From NCBI GenBank assembly GCA_006503475.1, contig RSEH01000018.1:124001-188000 (forward strand): a DNA stretch of 64,000 nt, given 5' to 3'. The position numbers and the translations under genes were made by a program. This document shows, piece after piece, positions 9,994 to 19,550 of the stretch. The stretch is from Stentor roeselii (Eukaryota > Ciliophora > Heterotrichea > Heterotrichida > Stentoridae). The first letter of the stretch is position 1, and every line of letters starts with the position of its first letter. The notes under the pieces were generated by a model. The model was not told the DNA's origin. It did not search any database and saw nothing but the letters and a program-made list of their open reading frames with translations.

Positions 9994-12663
9994 ATGCTTC
10001 TCCCTTTAATCTGTTTATCAGTTCAATCCTTAATCATCCCAGAAGCCCAGGAATCAAAATGGGAGACTCTAAACGACTACCTTCCAAACGGTCTCGAATA
10101 CCTTCTAATAAACTGCAAAGACTGCTCCTTATCCTCAGCCTCCCTTTCCGTAAAAGTCGGTTCAAAATTCGACAACCTTCCAGGAACAGCTCATCTTCTG
10201 GAGCACATGATTTTTTATTCCTCAAAGTCCTACCCCGAAGAAGACTACCTTTTAAAATTCATTTCCCTTCACAAAGGTTTCATCAACGCTTACACATCTT
10301 TAACACTGACAAATTTTTACTTCAGTATAAAAAACTCTGACTTTTTCGAAGCCCTTTCAATATTTTCCAAGCCTTTTTTTGAAGCAGTTCTAGAAAAAGA
10401 AGCAATAAACCGTGAAATTCAAGCAGTTCATTCAGAGCATATGAAAAATGTGAATAACGATGACTGGCTTGACTTCAGACTTTTGCAACTTTTGATGGGG
10501 GAGGACTTTGGCAAGTTCGGAACTGGGAACAACGAAACCTTGTCAGTTGAAGGAGTTGAAAAAGAAGTGAAAGAAATGTATTCGAACTTTTACATTGGAG
10601 GAAATATGAAACTAGTCCTTTATGGAAATTTTCAGTTAAAAGATGCAGAAAAGACAGTTTTTGAATTGTTTCAACAAGTGCCAGTTGGAAATGTCAGTGA
10701 AGGACTTCATCGGCAGGGGTATCAGCGAAAACTTGCTCTTCGGAAAAGACTTGCTGATGGATGCAGCTTTGATGTTTTTTTTCTTGGACTTGAAGATGAC
10801 TGGTTCAATGCTGGACAATCTGCAGAGTTTCTTTTGTATCTTCTTGGAAATCAAGGGAAAAATGGAATACGTGATAATGTCGAAGGGATTCAGTCTTTTC
10901 ATTGTGAAATCATGGAAAGTTTCAAGAGTTTCAGAGTGATTCATTTTGGATTTATTCTAGAAAATCATTTGATTTATCCTGAATTGTTAAGTGTTATCTT
11001 TGAATATGTTCGAGTCATCAAGGAAAAGTCTTTTGAAGAATTGAAGAAAGTTTTTGAAAGTTATCAACTTTTAAAAAAAATCATGTTTGACTATCTTCAA
11101 ATCAATAAACCTGAAGAATTTGTTTCGATTATCAGTGAAAATATGCAGTTGTTTCAAAGAGAGTTTTATGTTACTGGATTTGATGTGCCAGGTGAATTTG
11201 ACTATGAAAGTTTTTTAAGAGCCATTGATCAAATTTTAAATGATTTTCCTGCTGTTTCTTTATCTTGCAGTGATTTTTCAGAAGGGTTTGAATTCTTTGG
11301 ACGTGATTTGAAGTTTGAAGAGTTTTGTGAGTTTTATGATATGAGATATGAAATAATTGATTATGAGGTACAAATGCAGAGTTTTCCAGGTCTTGATATA
11401 TTCAACTCGTCTCTTGAATTTTTAAGTGATTTGACAGTCATTCATTTGGATAACAAATCTCTTGAACTTAAAGAAAAAGATGAAAATATTGAAATTTGGT
11501 ATCAGTTTGATGATCAGTTTAACTTGCCCAAAGCGACTTTTTCTCTTTTTTTTACCTGTGAAGATTGGGAAGATATTGAGATTGATTTTGAAGTCAAGCT
11601 GAAAATGGTTGATCTTCATTTAAACTACTATGAAACGATTTTAATCAACTCAGGTTTTAGCTATTCATTTGAAATTTCTCATAAAGGGGCAGTTGTCATG
11701 CTTAACGGGTGGAATCAAGGCCTAGATCAATTCCTTTTAAAAGTCCTCAAAATATTAACCTCCAACTCAACTGAATTCCAAGATGAAAGCATTTCAAACC
11801 TTCTTCAAAAGTACTCATCTTTCAAACACTCCCAACTCTTTATTCAGGCCTTTCAAGTATTCGCTGACTTGATTTACGATTCTCAAAATGAAGTCGATTC
11901 AAAGATAAAAAAACTGAAACAATCTAAAAATTTTTCTGATATTTTTCTCGAAAAGTTTTATTTAAAAGTCTTTATTTTCGGAAATGTTGAATTTCCAGAA
12001 ACTCTTCTTGAAAATATAAAAAATTTAAAAAATCTTGAAAATCTTGAAAATCCTAAAAATTTCAAAAAATTCGAAAAATTTGAGATTTTTTCTGGAGATC
12101 GAAAAAGACTTTCTTTTTTTTCTGATGTGAATTTTTGTTTGTTTTATTGGTTTGATTTTGGAATGTTTAATGTGGAGACTTGGAGTCAGGTACTGGTTTT
12201 AGAACTTCTTAGTAATGACTTGGCTTTTCGTGTTTTGAGGACTAAACTTCAGCTTGGTTATGTGGCTTTTACTGTTTCGAGTAGTAAATATAAAAGGAAT
12301 GCTATTGTTTTGGTACTGCAAGGATCTGATGTTGACTCTGAATTTGCAGATTGGAAAATTACAAGGTTTTGGAATGAGATCAGTTTTACTGAAGATGAGG
12401 TTCAGCAAGCTAAAGATGCTATTCAGTCTGATTTGAAGAAACCTAAAGAAACTTTTGATGAAAAATTTGATAGTCTATGGAGAGAAATTGTTTTTGATAG
12501 GTATTTGTTTGAATATGATAGTGTTGTTAGTCAAGCTGTTCAGAAAGTAAGTTTGAATGATATTGATAAATTACTTGAAAAAGTGAAATCAGTTGGAAGT
12601 AAAGTTTTTATTAAGTTCAGTCCTGATGGAGATGGAATTTTAACAAGAAATAAGATAGTTTAA
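9994..12663 (+). CDS. Secreted M16-family (insulysin-like) zinc metalloprotease
   Basis: The 889-aa protein begins with a short hydrophobic stretch (MLLPLICLSVQSLII) that looks like a signal peptide or signal anchor. The active M16 domain follows, with the inverted zinc motif HLLEH at 67-71 and the third ligand Glu148 in VHSEH, the same 77-residue spacing as in human insulysin. The family segment FGTGN near 175 is also present. The second half is more divergent but has the R..LGYV-type region (LRTKLQLGYVAFTVSSS) typical of M16A C-terminal halves. M16A enzymes cut short peptides inside a closed clamshell. Here the N-terminus suggests action in the secretory or endosomal pathway. It looks intact and slightly shorter than insulysin. 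Confidence 0.92.
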   Translation: MLLPLICLSVQSLIIPEAQESKWETLNDYLPNGLEYLLINCKDCSLSSASLSVKVGSKFDNLPGTAHLLEHMIFYSSKSYPEEDYLLKFISLHKGFINAYTSLTLTNFYFSIKNSDFFEALSIFSKPFFEAVLEKEAINREIQAVHSEHMKNVNNDDWLDFRLLQLLMGEDFGKFGTGNNETLSVEGVEKEVKEMYSNFYIGGNMKLVLYGNFQLKDAEKTVFELFQQVPVGNVSEGLHRQGYQRKLALRKRLADGCSFDVFFLGLEDDWFNAGQSAEFLLYLLGNQGKNGIRDNVEGIQSFHCEIMESFKSFRVIHFGFILENHLIYPELLSVIFEYVRVIKEKSFEELKKVFESYQLLKKIMFDYLQINKPEEFVSIISENMQLFQREFYVTGFDVPGEFDYESFLRAIDQILNDFPAVSLSCSDFSEGFEFFGRDLKFEEFCEFYDMRYEIIDYEVQMQSFPGLDIFNSSLEFLSDLTVIHLDNKSLELKEKDENIEIWYQFDDQFNLPKATFSLFFTCEDWEDIEIDFEVKLKMVDLHLNYYETILINSGFSYSFEISHKGAVVMLNGWNQGLDQFLLKVLKILTSNSTEFQDESISNLLQKYSSFKHSQLFIQAFQVFADLIYDSQNEVDSKIKKLKQSKNFSDIFLEKFYLKVFIFGNVEFPETLLENIKNLKNLENLENPKNFKKFEKFEIFSGDRKRLSFFSDVNFCLFYWFDFGMFNVETWSQVLVLELLSNDLAFRVLRTKLQLGYVAFTVSSSKYKRNAIVLVLQGSDVDSEFADWKITRFWNEISFTEDEVQQAKDAIQSDLKKPKETFDEKFDSLWREIVFDRYLFEYDSVVSQAVQKVSLNDIDKLLEKVKSVGSKVFIKFSPDGDGILTRNKIV

Positions 12664-13809
12664 TTATTCATAAAGGAGATAGTCTAATGTATACTCTTTC
12701 TTGAATTAAATAAAGGAAATCATTTAATTTCAGTTTATTCACAAATCCTTTTATAATCAGCCTGTAACGATATTTATGCATTTTTGGGTATCCTTAAGAA
12801 TTCATTTGATAATGTTTGTATAGATAATTAAACTATTTAACTTGCATCTTTTAAACTTCCAAGTCTAATGAGATGGATTATATCGGATTTCCTATTTTCA
12901 CTTTTTACTAAAACTTTCTTTAAATTTATCATTTGGGAGAATAACATACCACAAAGAATAAGGTTCATTAAATAAACTATCTTAAATAGTCCATTATTAA
13001 GTTTAGATTCGAGAATGTTTATACTGGAATTGTACCAGAAATGCTATTTCGGCCCAGAAAATTGCAGAAAAACTGAGAAATTCTTTATAAAAAACTCACA
13101 ATATCATGCAGTTTGCAAGATCACTTAAAGAAGATCTCAAAACATCCACTCAACTAAATAACCTGCAGCTACAGCCATTCAAAAGTGATGATAAACTCTT
13201 GAATAGTTGAAAAGCATAGACTTTCAATCAAAAATCCGAAATTCATAAGAATATTCAAGTTTCAGATACTCTAAATCAACGAAATCATTATTATTTAAGT
13301 GAGTGAAGGAGAGCTAATATCATAAGATATTATAAAAATACACAACACTGATCTTGCAACTAGCAGGGAAATCACTCATGGACTGAAACTTTCTGGGTAA
13401 CTTTAAGGTGGCTTATTATAAATCTAAACTCAAATATTTACATAATAACGACTTGCTTGTAAAATAAATATATTTTAAAGTAAATTACCAAATCAGGCAA
13501 TAACTGCAACTGTTTCAATAACATAAAACAATATTTAAAACTTACATAAAATGTTATTATTACTACATTCACAGTATTCTCTTGGACATGAGTAAAACAA
13601 TAATCATCATGCTATTATTGTTGTTTCAAACTCCTAACGCAGGTTATTTACAACAGGATTAATTTTCTGTGTCTTTTAAGTATATATTAAATTGTATCAA
13701 GTAATTAGAAAGGTAACATAAGGCTAAAGTATATAGAACAGAGCAATTTATTTCTCTGTATAATCTATCAATAATTAATGAAGAAAAGAATTAATCGTAA
13801 ATAAAAAGC
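12664..13809. other. Gene-poor region containing a decayed Cys-rich N-terminal module
   Basis: There is no intact gene in these 1146 nt. The only recognisable piece is the remnant described separately at about 13042-13130. The rest is AT-rich with many stops in all frames. This is the left boundary of the cysteine-rich island. Confidence 0.6.
13042..13131 (+). pseudogene. Remnant of the type 1 Cys-rich N-terminal module
   Basis: Reading from 13042 gives CYFGPENCRKTEKFFIKNS followed by QYHAVCKIT and a stop. This matches the N-termini of the intact family members, for example CCFSPEVCSNPKQYSINHS then NYHQVCEAH in the gene at 34781. No ATG-bearing frame leads into it and the frame ends at once. 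It may be the 5' end of the same decayed gene whose later parts lie at 13810-15075. Confidence 0.55.
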
Positions 13810-15075
13810 ATGCTTTTAGAATCGAAAAGTTTGTCTGAGCAAAATAATTACTGTGAGTGTGGTAAAGCCGATAGCTTATTTAGACTACCTTGTTCTCATT
13901 TCTCATGTGAGAGCTGCAATTATCAATGTAAAACATGCAATGTTGACAATTCTTGCTATAACTGCGGTAGTCAGTCTCAAAATATAGTGATATATTGTTG
14001 CGCTCACCCACTTTGCTTTTACTGCTTTGGAGACCCTTGTAAATGCCATAAAAGCTCTAATATTAAAAATTATTGTTCAGTGTGCAAATCAAAAGGTCTA
14101 GTTTGCTAAAATATTTTCAAAAACCGATTCTCAGAAGTTATCATTTGTAAGGCACCTAAAGTTCTTGAAATGTTTAAAACGAACAAACTTTGCAAATTAT
14201 GAAACCCAAAAAATTCAAAATCCAAAAATGGTCTCTGCGAATCCTGCGGATGCATATCGCTAGCCGTGAAAGAAACCTCCTGCAATCATAAACTCTGAAA
14301 AAATGTCATCATTCAGAACCTATTTTAAAAACCTTAAAACTTGTCAACTTTGTTTCACCCTTAAGTGAAAGAAACAAAAATGCAAACATATTTTATGCTC
14401 AAAGTTTTTGAAACTTACTTCAGAATGTTTTGTTTGTTTGATTAAAAAAGTAATTCCTTTATTGTAAATTTTTCAAAGATACATCTTTAGGTGGGGATTT
14501 TTGTATTGTGATTAATTTCTATGCAAGAACTTCTATAAAAACCATGAAAAAACTCATAAAACATCTTAATTATCTTAATCAAAAGAGGAAAGGATTAGTT
14601 GTTGTCATTTTCTTGTAGGAAGTGTTTTGAAATTAAAGGAATTCTGTGTTCGAAGTGCTTTACTGATTAAAGTTTGTGTGAAAATTGTGGATTTTTGGAT
14701 GAAAAAAAGCTTTTAATGGGTTGTGGACATCAAGTATGAAGAGTTTTCAAGATTTTTTGAAATGCTTTTAGTTGTCTTGTTGATATGAAAAAGTTTAAGA
14801 AAAGAAAAAGTTCTTCAATGTATCTCTTGTAAAATTTCATCAAATATAATAAAAAACTGGTTTTTAAGCATTTTATTTGTCGAAAATGCTTCAGACCACA
14901 GTATTTGTTTACAAATTTTTCATGTTTTTGTTGTTTTGGAAGATTTGATGGTAAAAATTTGTGCCTGATTTGCAGAAAACATCAGAGGATTAGAGTTGAG
15001 CATCGTGGAATTCTTTATATAGATTGTCGTAGGTCTTTGATGAATTTAAAAAGTAATAAATACATAAGATATTAG
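13810..15075 (+). pseudogene. Decayed Cys-rich (CxxC knuckle / RING-like) family gene
   Basis: An open stretch at 13810-14109 encodes 99 residues with 19 cysteines in CxxC pairs (CSHFSCESC, CKTCNVDNSCYNC). After its stop, recognisable family segments continue in changing frames with stops: GLCESCGC near 14230, CKHILCSKF near 14382, SCRKCFEIKGILCSKCF from 14611, LLMGCGHQ near 14715, and KHFICRKCFRPQYL ... LCLICRKH near 14870-14990. These follow the order of the intact genes' knuckle and C-terminal modules. The simplest reading is one ~1.3-2 kb host gene that has accumulated several stops and indels. The 99-aa piece could still be expressed. Confidence 0.65.
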
Positions 15076-15827
15076 TTTATTTTAGATATTGATGCAACGA
15101 GTGTTGTAATTCGTTTATCTCAATGAATTATTAACAAGTCATTAGAAATTTCAACAAAGTCTTCAATTGATGAACCTTTTTAACTTGATCTATTAAAAAA
15201 AACCTCTCTTCTAATAATACCAAAGTTTTTCTCTAAGTTATAAGAAACTTGTATAATGAATGTTTTCAAAGCTATTTAAAACAAGGCGCTACTTTGAAAG
15301 CTCATCGAATAAACAATGAACGATACTTCAAAAGTTCAACTCAAGGTAAAGAACAACGAACAGTACTTTAGAAGTTTTTTCAGTCACAAGAAATCAATCA
15401 TAATGCACGAAGACTTCAAAACTAGTAAAATACTTCGGATTCTATAAATTAATAGCTGGTTGACTCACATATATTGAAAAAAAAAGTAAAGAGTCAACAA
15501 TCAATTCAATCTCTTAATTCATCACATCAGATTCAAACTTTTTCAATCCAAATAATGAATACTCTTTAGAACTAAGGTCAACAAGGTAATTCAAGCGGCT
15601 AAAGCTAAAAGGAGCCGTAATATCAGCTTTAACTAAACGATGCTTAATAAACTCTTCGCGATTGATGCAGTTAAAGATCTTTAAAAATTAATTACTCCAC
15701 AGCCACTCATAAAAATCTTCTAACTCTTCTCTTAACAGATTAAAGTACTTATTCTAATTCAATTGAAGTATTCAAAATAATATTTTTCGATATTTCTAAA
15801 CATTTATTCTAATAAAGTTCTATAAAA
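15076..15827. other. Gene-poor spacer with a possible minus-strand remnant
   Basis: There is no intact gene. On the minus strand, from about 15690 down to about 15517, a 57-codon open stretch (NCINREEFIKHRLVKADITA...) has protein-like composition and is preceded and followed in the same frame by further protein-like pieces broken by stops. It is not cysteine-rich and I do not recognise it. It could be a remnant of another gene or chance. The promoter of the next gene (TCTATAAAA before ATG) lies at the right edge. Confidence 0.4.
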
Positions 15828-17090
15828 ATGAAATGCTCTCAAGGGATCTGCTGCTTCAACATTTCATGCAACCAAATAATCTTCTACAAGGTAAGTGATT
15901 CAGATTATCATGGACTCTGCTCCACTCATACTCAACAAATTTTAATTGAAAGTCATTTTCAATGCGCTTATTGTCAAGCTTTCATCCAAAGATCAACTCC
16001 AGTCACTTCTCCTTTTTCCAGACCTGATAAAAAATGCTCAAACTGTGAACAACTTCTTTCAGAAAATGAAAAACAACTCTGTTTAGCATGTTTTTACAAA
16101 AAATGCACAAAATGTCTAAAATTTCAAGAAAATTGTTATCATCTTACATGCTGTGGAATCATTTGTAAAAATTGCTGGGAAATATCAGGCTGCTGCGAAA
16201 AAATCTGTCAAAATTGTGCGGAAAATAAGAAAACTTTCAAAGTTTCTGGGTCATTACTTCATTTCTGTTTTGAGTGTTTACAGGAAAAAAATAAGCAAAA
16301 TAGGGATTTTATTGATTTAGGGAAATCTTGTTCTTATGGAATTGAACCTCGAAATATAATAGAAAATAATGATCCTCAGTTAAATTCGCTTCGAGAATTG
16401 GGAATGAATGATGAGATGGTTGAATGCTGTCAGATTTGCTTTCAACAGCTACATTCGAGTATTGAATTTAATCGCAAAGTTTGCAACCAATGCTCAATTT
16501 ATAATTGTCAAAAATGTGGAAAAAATAAATCTGAATGTTCTCCTTTAAGCTGTGGACATTCTTTCTGCGGAAATTGCAAACCAATCGGAAGTATCTGCTG
16601 TTTTGTTTGCTATCCACCTGATTCAATATGTCAGATTTGTGCTCAGTCTGGAATCACAAAAGTAATACTTAGATGTGGTCACGTTGGGTGCACTTGTCAC
16701 TATTTAAATATCTGCTATCTGTGCATATTACAAAAAAATAATATTAATGGTCTTTTCAATATAAATGTTTTGTCAAATCCAACAAAGAAAAAAGTCAATT
16801 GTTGCAGAAGGTTAACTAAAAAGTATATTTTATTGAGATGTAATCATTCTATTTGCAAAAGATGCTTAGTAAACTTTGACATAGGGTTTTTTGACTTCCT
16901 CTGCTGGAATTGTTTTGTGGATAATCCAAACCATATCTGTGTAGGATGCAAAAAAGATGCTGTTATCTGTATAAGTGAAGATCGAACTTGCGAGAAATTA
17001 TGCTGTGGCCAATCATTCGAGACTCACAATAAATCTACTTCTATAAGAAAAAGAATAGTCCAGATTGTTGGAAAAATAATCTCTAGTTAG
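15828..17090 (+). CDS. Cys-rich RING-like zinc-binding protein, type 1, divergent member (420 aa)
   Basis: The N-terminal module (C3, C8, C9, then HGLCSTH, then CAYC near 46-49) matches the family but lacks the usual CCAPE. A knuckle run follows at about 65-140 (CSNC, CLAC, CTKC, CGIICKNCW, CCEKICQNC). Residues 200-420 form the C-terminal module: CQIC, CGHSFCGNC, CFVCYPPDSICQIC, CGHVGC, CNHSICKRC, CWNC and CVGC. The spacing of Cys/His pairs is typical of treble-clef and RING-like zinc folds, so zinc binding and possibly E3 ubiquitin-ligase activity are likely, but no family name is assigned. It ends in a hydrophobic-basic tail (QIVGKIISS). It has no membrane segment and is the most divergent intact type 1 member here. 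Confidence 0.8.
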   Translation: MKCSQGICCFNISCNQIIFYKVSDSDYHGLCSTHTQQILIESHFQCAYCQAFIQRSTPVTSPFSRPDKKCSNCEQLLSENEKQLCLACFYKKCTKCLKFQENCYHLTCCGIICKNCWEISGCCEKICQNCAENKKTFKVSGSLLHFCFECLQEKNKQNRDFIDLGKSCSYGIEPRNIIENNDPQLNSLRELGMNDEMVECCQICFQQLHSSIEFNRKVCNQCSIYNCQKCGKNKSECSPLSCGHSFCGNCKPIGSICCFVCYPPDSICQICAQSGITKVILRCGHVGCTCHYLNICYLCILQKNNINGLFNINVLSNPTKKKVNCCRRLTKKYILLRCNHSICKRCLVNFDIGFFDFLCWNCFVDNPNHICVGCKKDAVICISEDRTCEKLCCGQSFETHNKSTSIRKRIVQIVGKIISS

Positions 17091-17376
17091 AATATATTAA
17101 TTTAGATAAGATATTAATTATATCAGATTACTTTTTACTTATGAAAAAGAAGCCATTGTATTATGAAATAATCAATCAAAAAGCTCTTCAAAATACTATC
17201 AAGCATTAAAATCTTTCAAAAACCTATTCAAACACCTTCCATATAAAAGTTCAAAATCCATCTAAATAACCATTTTCTCTAATATTTATGTCTATATTTA
17301 AACCCTTGACGATTTCTATCCATAACACCCAACCCACCTAAATTCTAATCCCATTATTATTCAAATATAAAATCAA

Positions 17377-19434
17377 ATGTCTTACTGCACAGATACTTAC
17401 TGCTGCGCCCCTGAAAAATGTTGGAACAAAGGATTTTTTTCCATCAATTTTTCAGGTTTCCATAAGCTCTGTGAATTTCATTTCACCCATTTTCAATCAT
17501 CTTCCTTCCTCGAATGTGGACACTGCAGCTCAATTTCCCTCATCACAGAAGTGCCCCCGAAGCCCAAGCCATTAAAATTTTGCCCGACTTGCAAAGTCAA
17601 CACCCTCCAAGACCCTCAAAGTCCTTCATGTGAATCTTGTCTTCAAATCTGTGAAAAATGCAAAAAAATTTCACAAGACCTGAAGATGACTCAATGTTTT
17701 TTAAAAATGTGTTCTTCGTGTCTTGTTTCAGAAATTTGCTGTAATTATTCTTGTGTTATTTGTAAAAATCATCAAAATACTTATGCGCTTGAATGTGAAA
17801 AAACTATGTGTGAAAAATGTTTTTTTGAATGTGGATGCTGTGAAAACTTTTGCTGGAATTGCAGAAATCATAAAAATGGAAAAAGTGAATGTGGAAAGAT
17901 TATTTGTGGTTCATGTGAAAAATTTAAGATTTGTTGTGAGGATTTGTGTAGGGTTTGTAAAATTTATCATTGTTGGGGATTGGAAAGGAGAGGAGAAAAG
18001 GTTTGTGATCAGTGTAAATTAAAATTTTATCAGGGGAGTGAAAATCAGACTTCAAGTGGATTTGAAGGGCATGAGGCTATTGATGGAGATCAGAGGTTTA
18101 ATCAAAATCAGTTGGGTTTGAATGAAGAGGTGATTTCCAGTCAGAATATAGAATCTTTACAAAAACAAAAAAATCCTCAATATGAGGAAAATAGTCTGAT
18201 CATCAATAATAACAAAGAACCGATATTTGAAGAAAACAGAATAGAAACAACTCAACAATACCATAATGATGATCAGAAATCAAAAATATCGAATAATTCT
18301 CATCAGGGTAATCGGATTTTTGTTCGATATCCTCCGATAATACAGAATAGTCCTCTTGATATCGATGACCATCCTTTAAAACCTGTTAAAAAAAATGAAA
18401 TTCCAAAAATAAATCATGGATTAAACAGTTCTCAACCTTCTTACCAAAAAATTAACTTTGAAGATGATCCACTCCATTTATCGCTAAATAAAAATAAGGT
18501 TAATAAATCAAATGAAGTGAAAATATTAGACTTTAGCGAAGAATCAAAAAAAGAAATAAATCCAAGAAATGCAAATAATTATCCTAGTTTACAATCGATA
18601 AAAAGTACTTCAATTAAATCTTCCAAAAATGGCATCATTTGTAATTTTTGTAAAATGAAAGCTTCTTATGAGTGTTCTGAAGGCTTTTATTTATGTGGTC
18701 AGTGTTTTAATGATCAACTTTTAGAGAAAATTTCAGAATATACTTGCTCTAGATGCAATAATAAATTTCAGTGCAGAAGTTTAAATGATTATAAAGAACA
18801 AAAATTATGCGAAAATTGTGTATACAAGTTAAATAATTTAGAGAAATGTATTAATTGCAGAAATATCAAGGGTGAGTATACACTATCATGTGGACATTCA
18901 AAATGTAATAATTGCTTAATTAAAACAGGTAAAAAATGCGATTCTTGTGATTTTAAATTATTGAAATGCCAAGTGTGTGGTCATAAGGGATATAATAAGT
19001 TTAAATTTTCAAAATGTAATCATTTTGGATGTGAAAATTGCAAGGTTTATGAATATTGCTTCAATTGTATTATTGGATTCGGAGAGAAATTAACAAAAAA
19101 ATTAAATCTTAACAAGGGTAGCTATTCTTGCGAATCTTGTAACAAATCATCAAAATATAGAGTACAATTAATTTGTAAGGACTATGTTTGTAAATGCTGC
19201 TTTCTTGATTATAAAGTTTATGATTATTGTTGTCCTGACTGTTACTTTAAAACTGATGTAAAAGTATGTTTTGGTTGTAAATCAAAATATCTACTCATAG
19301 ATGAAAAAAAGCATGTGTTTAAATCTTGTTGCAATTTAGCCTTCAAAAAAAAGTTATCATTTAATTTAAATAATGGCATTCATTATAAAATCACTCAAGA
19401 AAAATTACGAAAAGAAAAGTTAAAGAAAAAATGA
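17377..19434 (+). CDS. Cys-rich RING-like zinc-binding protein, type 1 (685 aa, long linker)
   Basis: The N-terminal module is CCAPEKCWNKGFFSINFSG with HKLCEFH and CGHC (residues 8-48). A dense run of CxxC knuckles spans about 68-215 (CPTC, CESC, CEKC, CCNYSCVIC, CCENFCWNC, CCEDLCRVC). A 200-residue Asn/Ser/Glu/Lys-rich linker without Cys follows, and the C-terminal module occupies about 420-685 (CNFC, CGQC, CNHFGCENC, CESCNKSS, CCPDC, CFGCKSKY). The linker looks disordered. The stop is TGA. Likely cytosolic and zinc-binding. A scaffold or ubiquitin-ligase role is inferred from the RING-like pattern only. It lies 286 nt after and 116 nt before family neighbours on the same strand. Confidence 0.85.
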   Translation: MSYCTDTYCCAPEKCWNKGFFSINFSGFHKLCEFHFTHFQSSSFLECGHCSSISLITEVPPKPKPLKFCPTCKVNTLQDPQSPSCESCLQICEKCKKISQDLKMTQCFLKMCSSCLVSEICCNYSCVICKNHQNTYALECEKTMCEKCFFECGCCENFCWNCRNHKNGKSECGKIICGSCEKFKICCEDLCRVCKIYHCWGLERRGEKVCDQCKLKFYQGSENQTSSGFEGHEAIDGDQRFNQNQLGLNEEVISSQNIESLQKQKNPQYEENSLIINNNKEPIFEENRIETTQQYHNDDQKSKISNNSHQGNRIFVRYPPIIQNSPLDIDDHPLKPVKKNEIPKINHGLNSSQPSYQKINFEDDPLHLSLNKNKVNKSNEVKILDFSEESKKEINPRNANNYPSLQSIKSTSIKSSKNGIICNFCKMKASYECSEGFYLCGQCFNDQLLEKISEYTCSRCNNKFQCRSLNDYKEQKLCENCVYKLNNLEKCINCRNIKGEYTLSCGHSKCNNCLIKTGKKCDSCDFKLLKCQVCGHKGYNKFKFSKCNHFGCENCKVYEYCFNCIIGFGEKLTKKLNLNKGSYSCESCNKSSKYRVQLICKDYVCKCCFLDYKVYDYCCPDCYFKTDVKVCFGCKSKYLLIDEKKHVFKSCCNLAFKKKLSFNLNNGIHYKITQEKLRKEKLKKK

Positions 19435-19550
19435 AAGTATAGCTGGTAAGGGAATTTAGATTAATTAAATATTTTCTTATTCAAGGTATCCTCAACCTAA
19501 TTAATAATCCTCTATCCCTGCTAAAAAACTCTAAAAATAGACTAATATAA

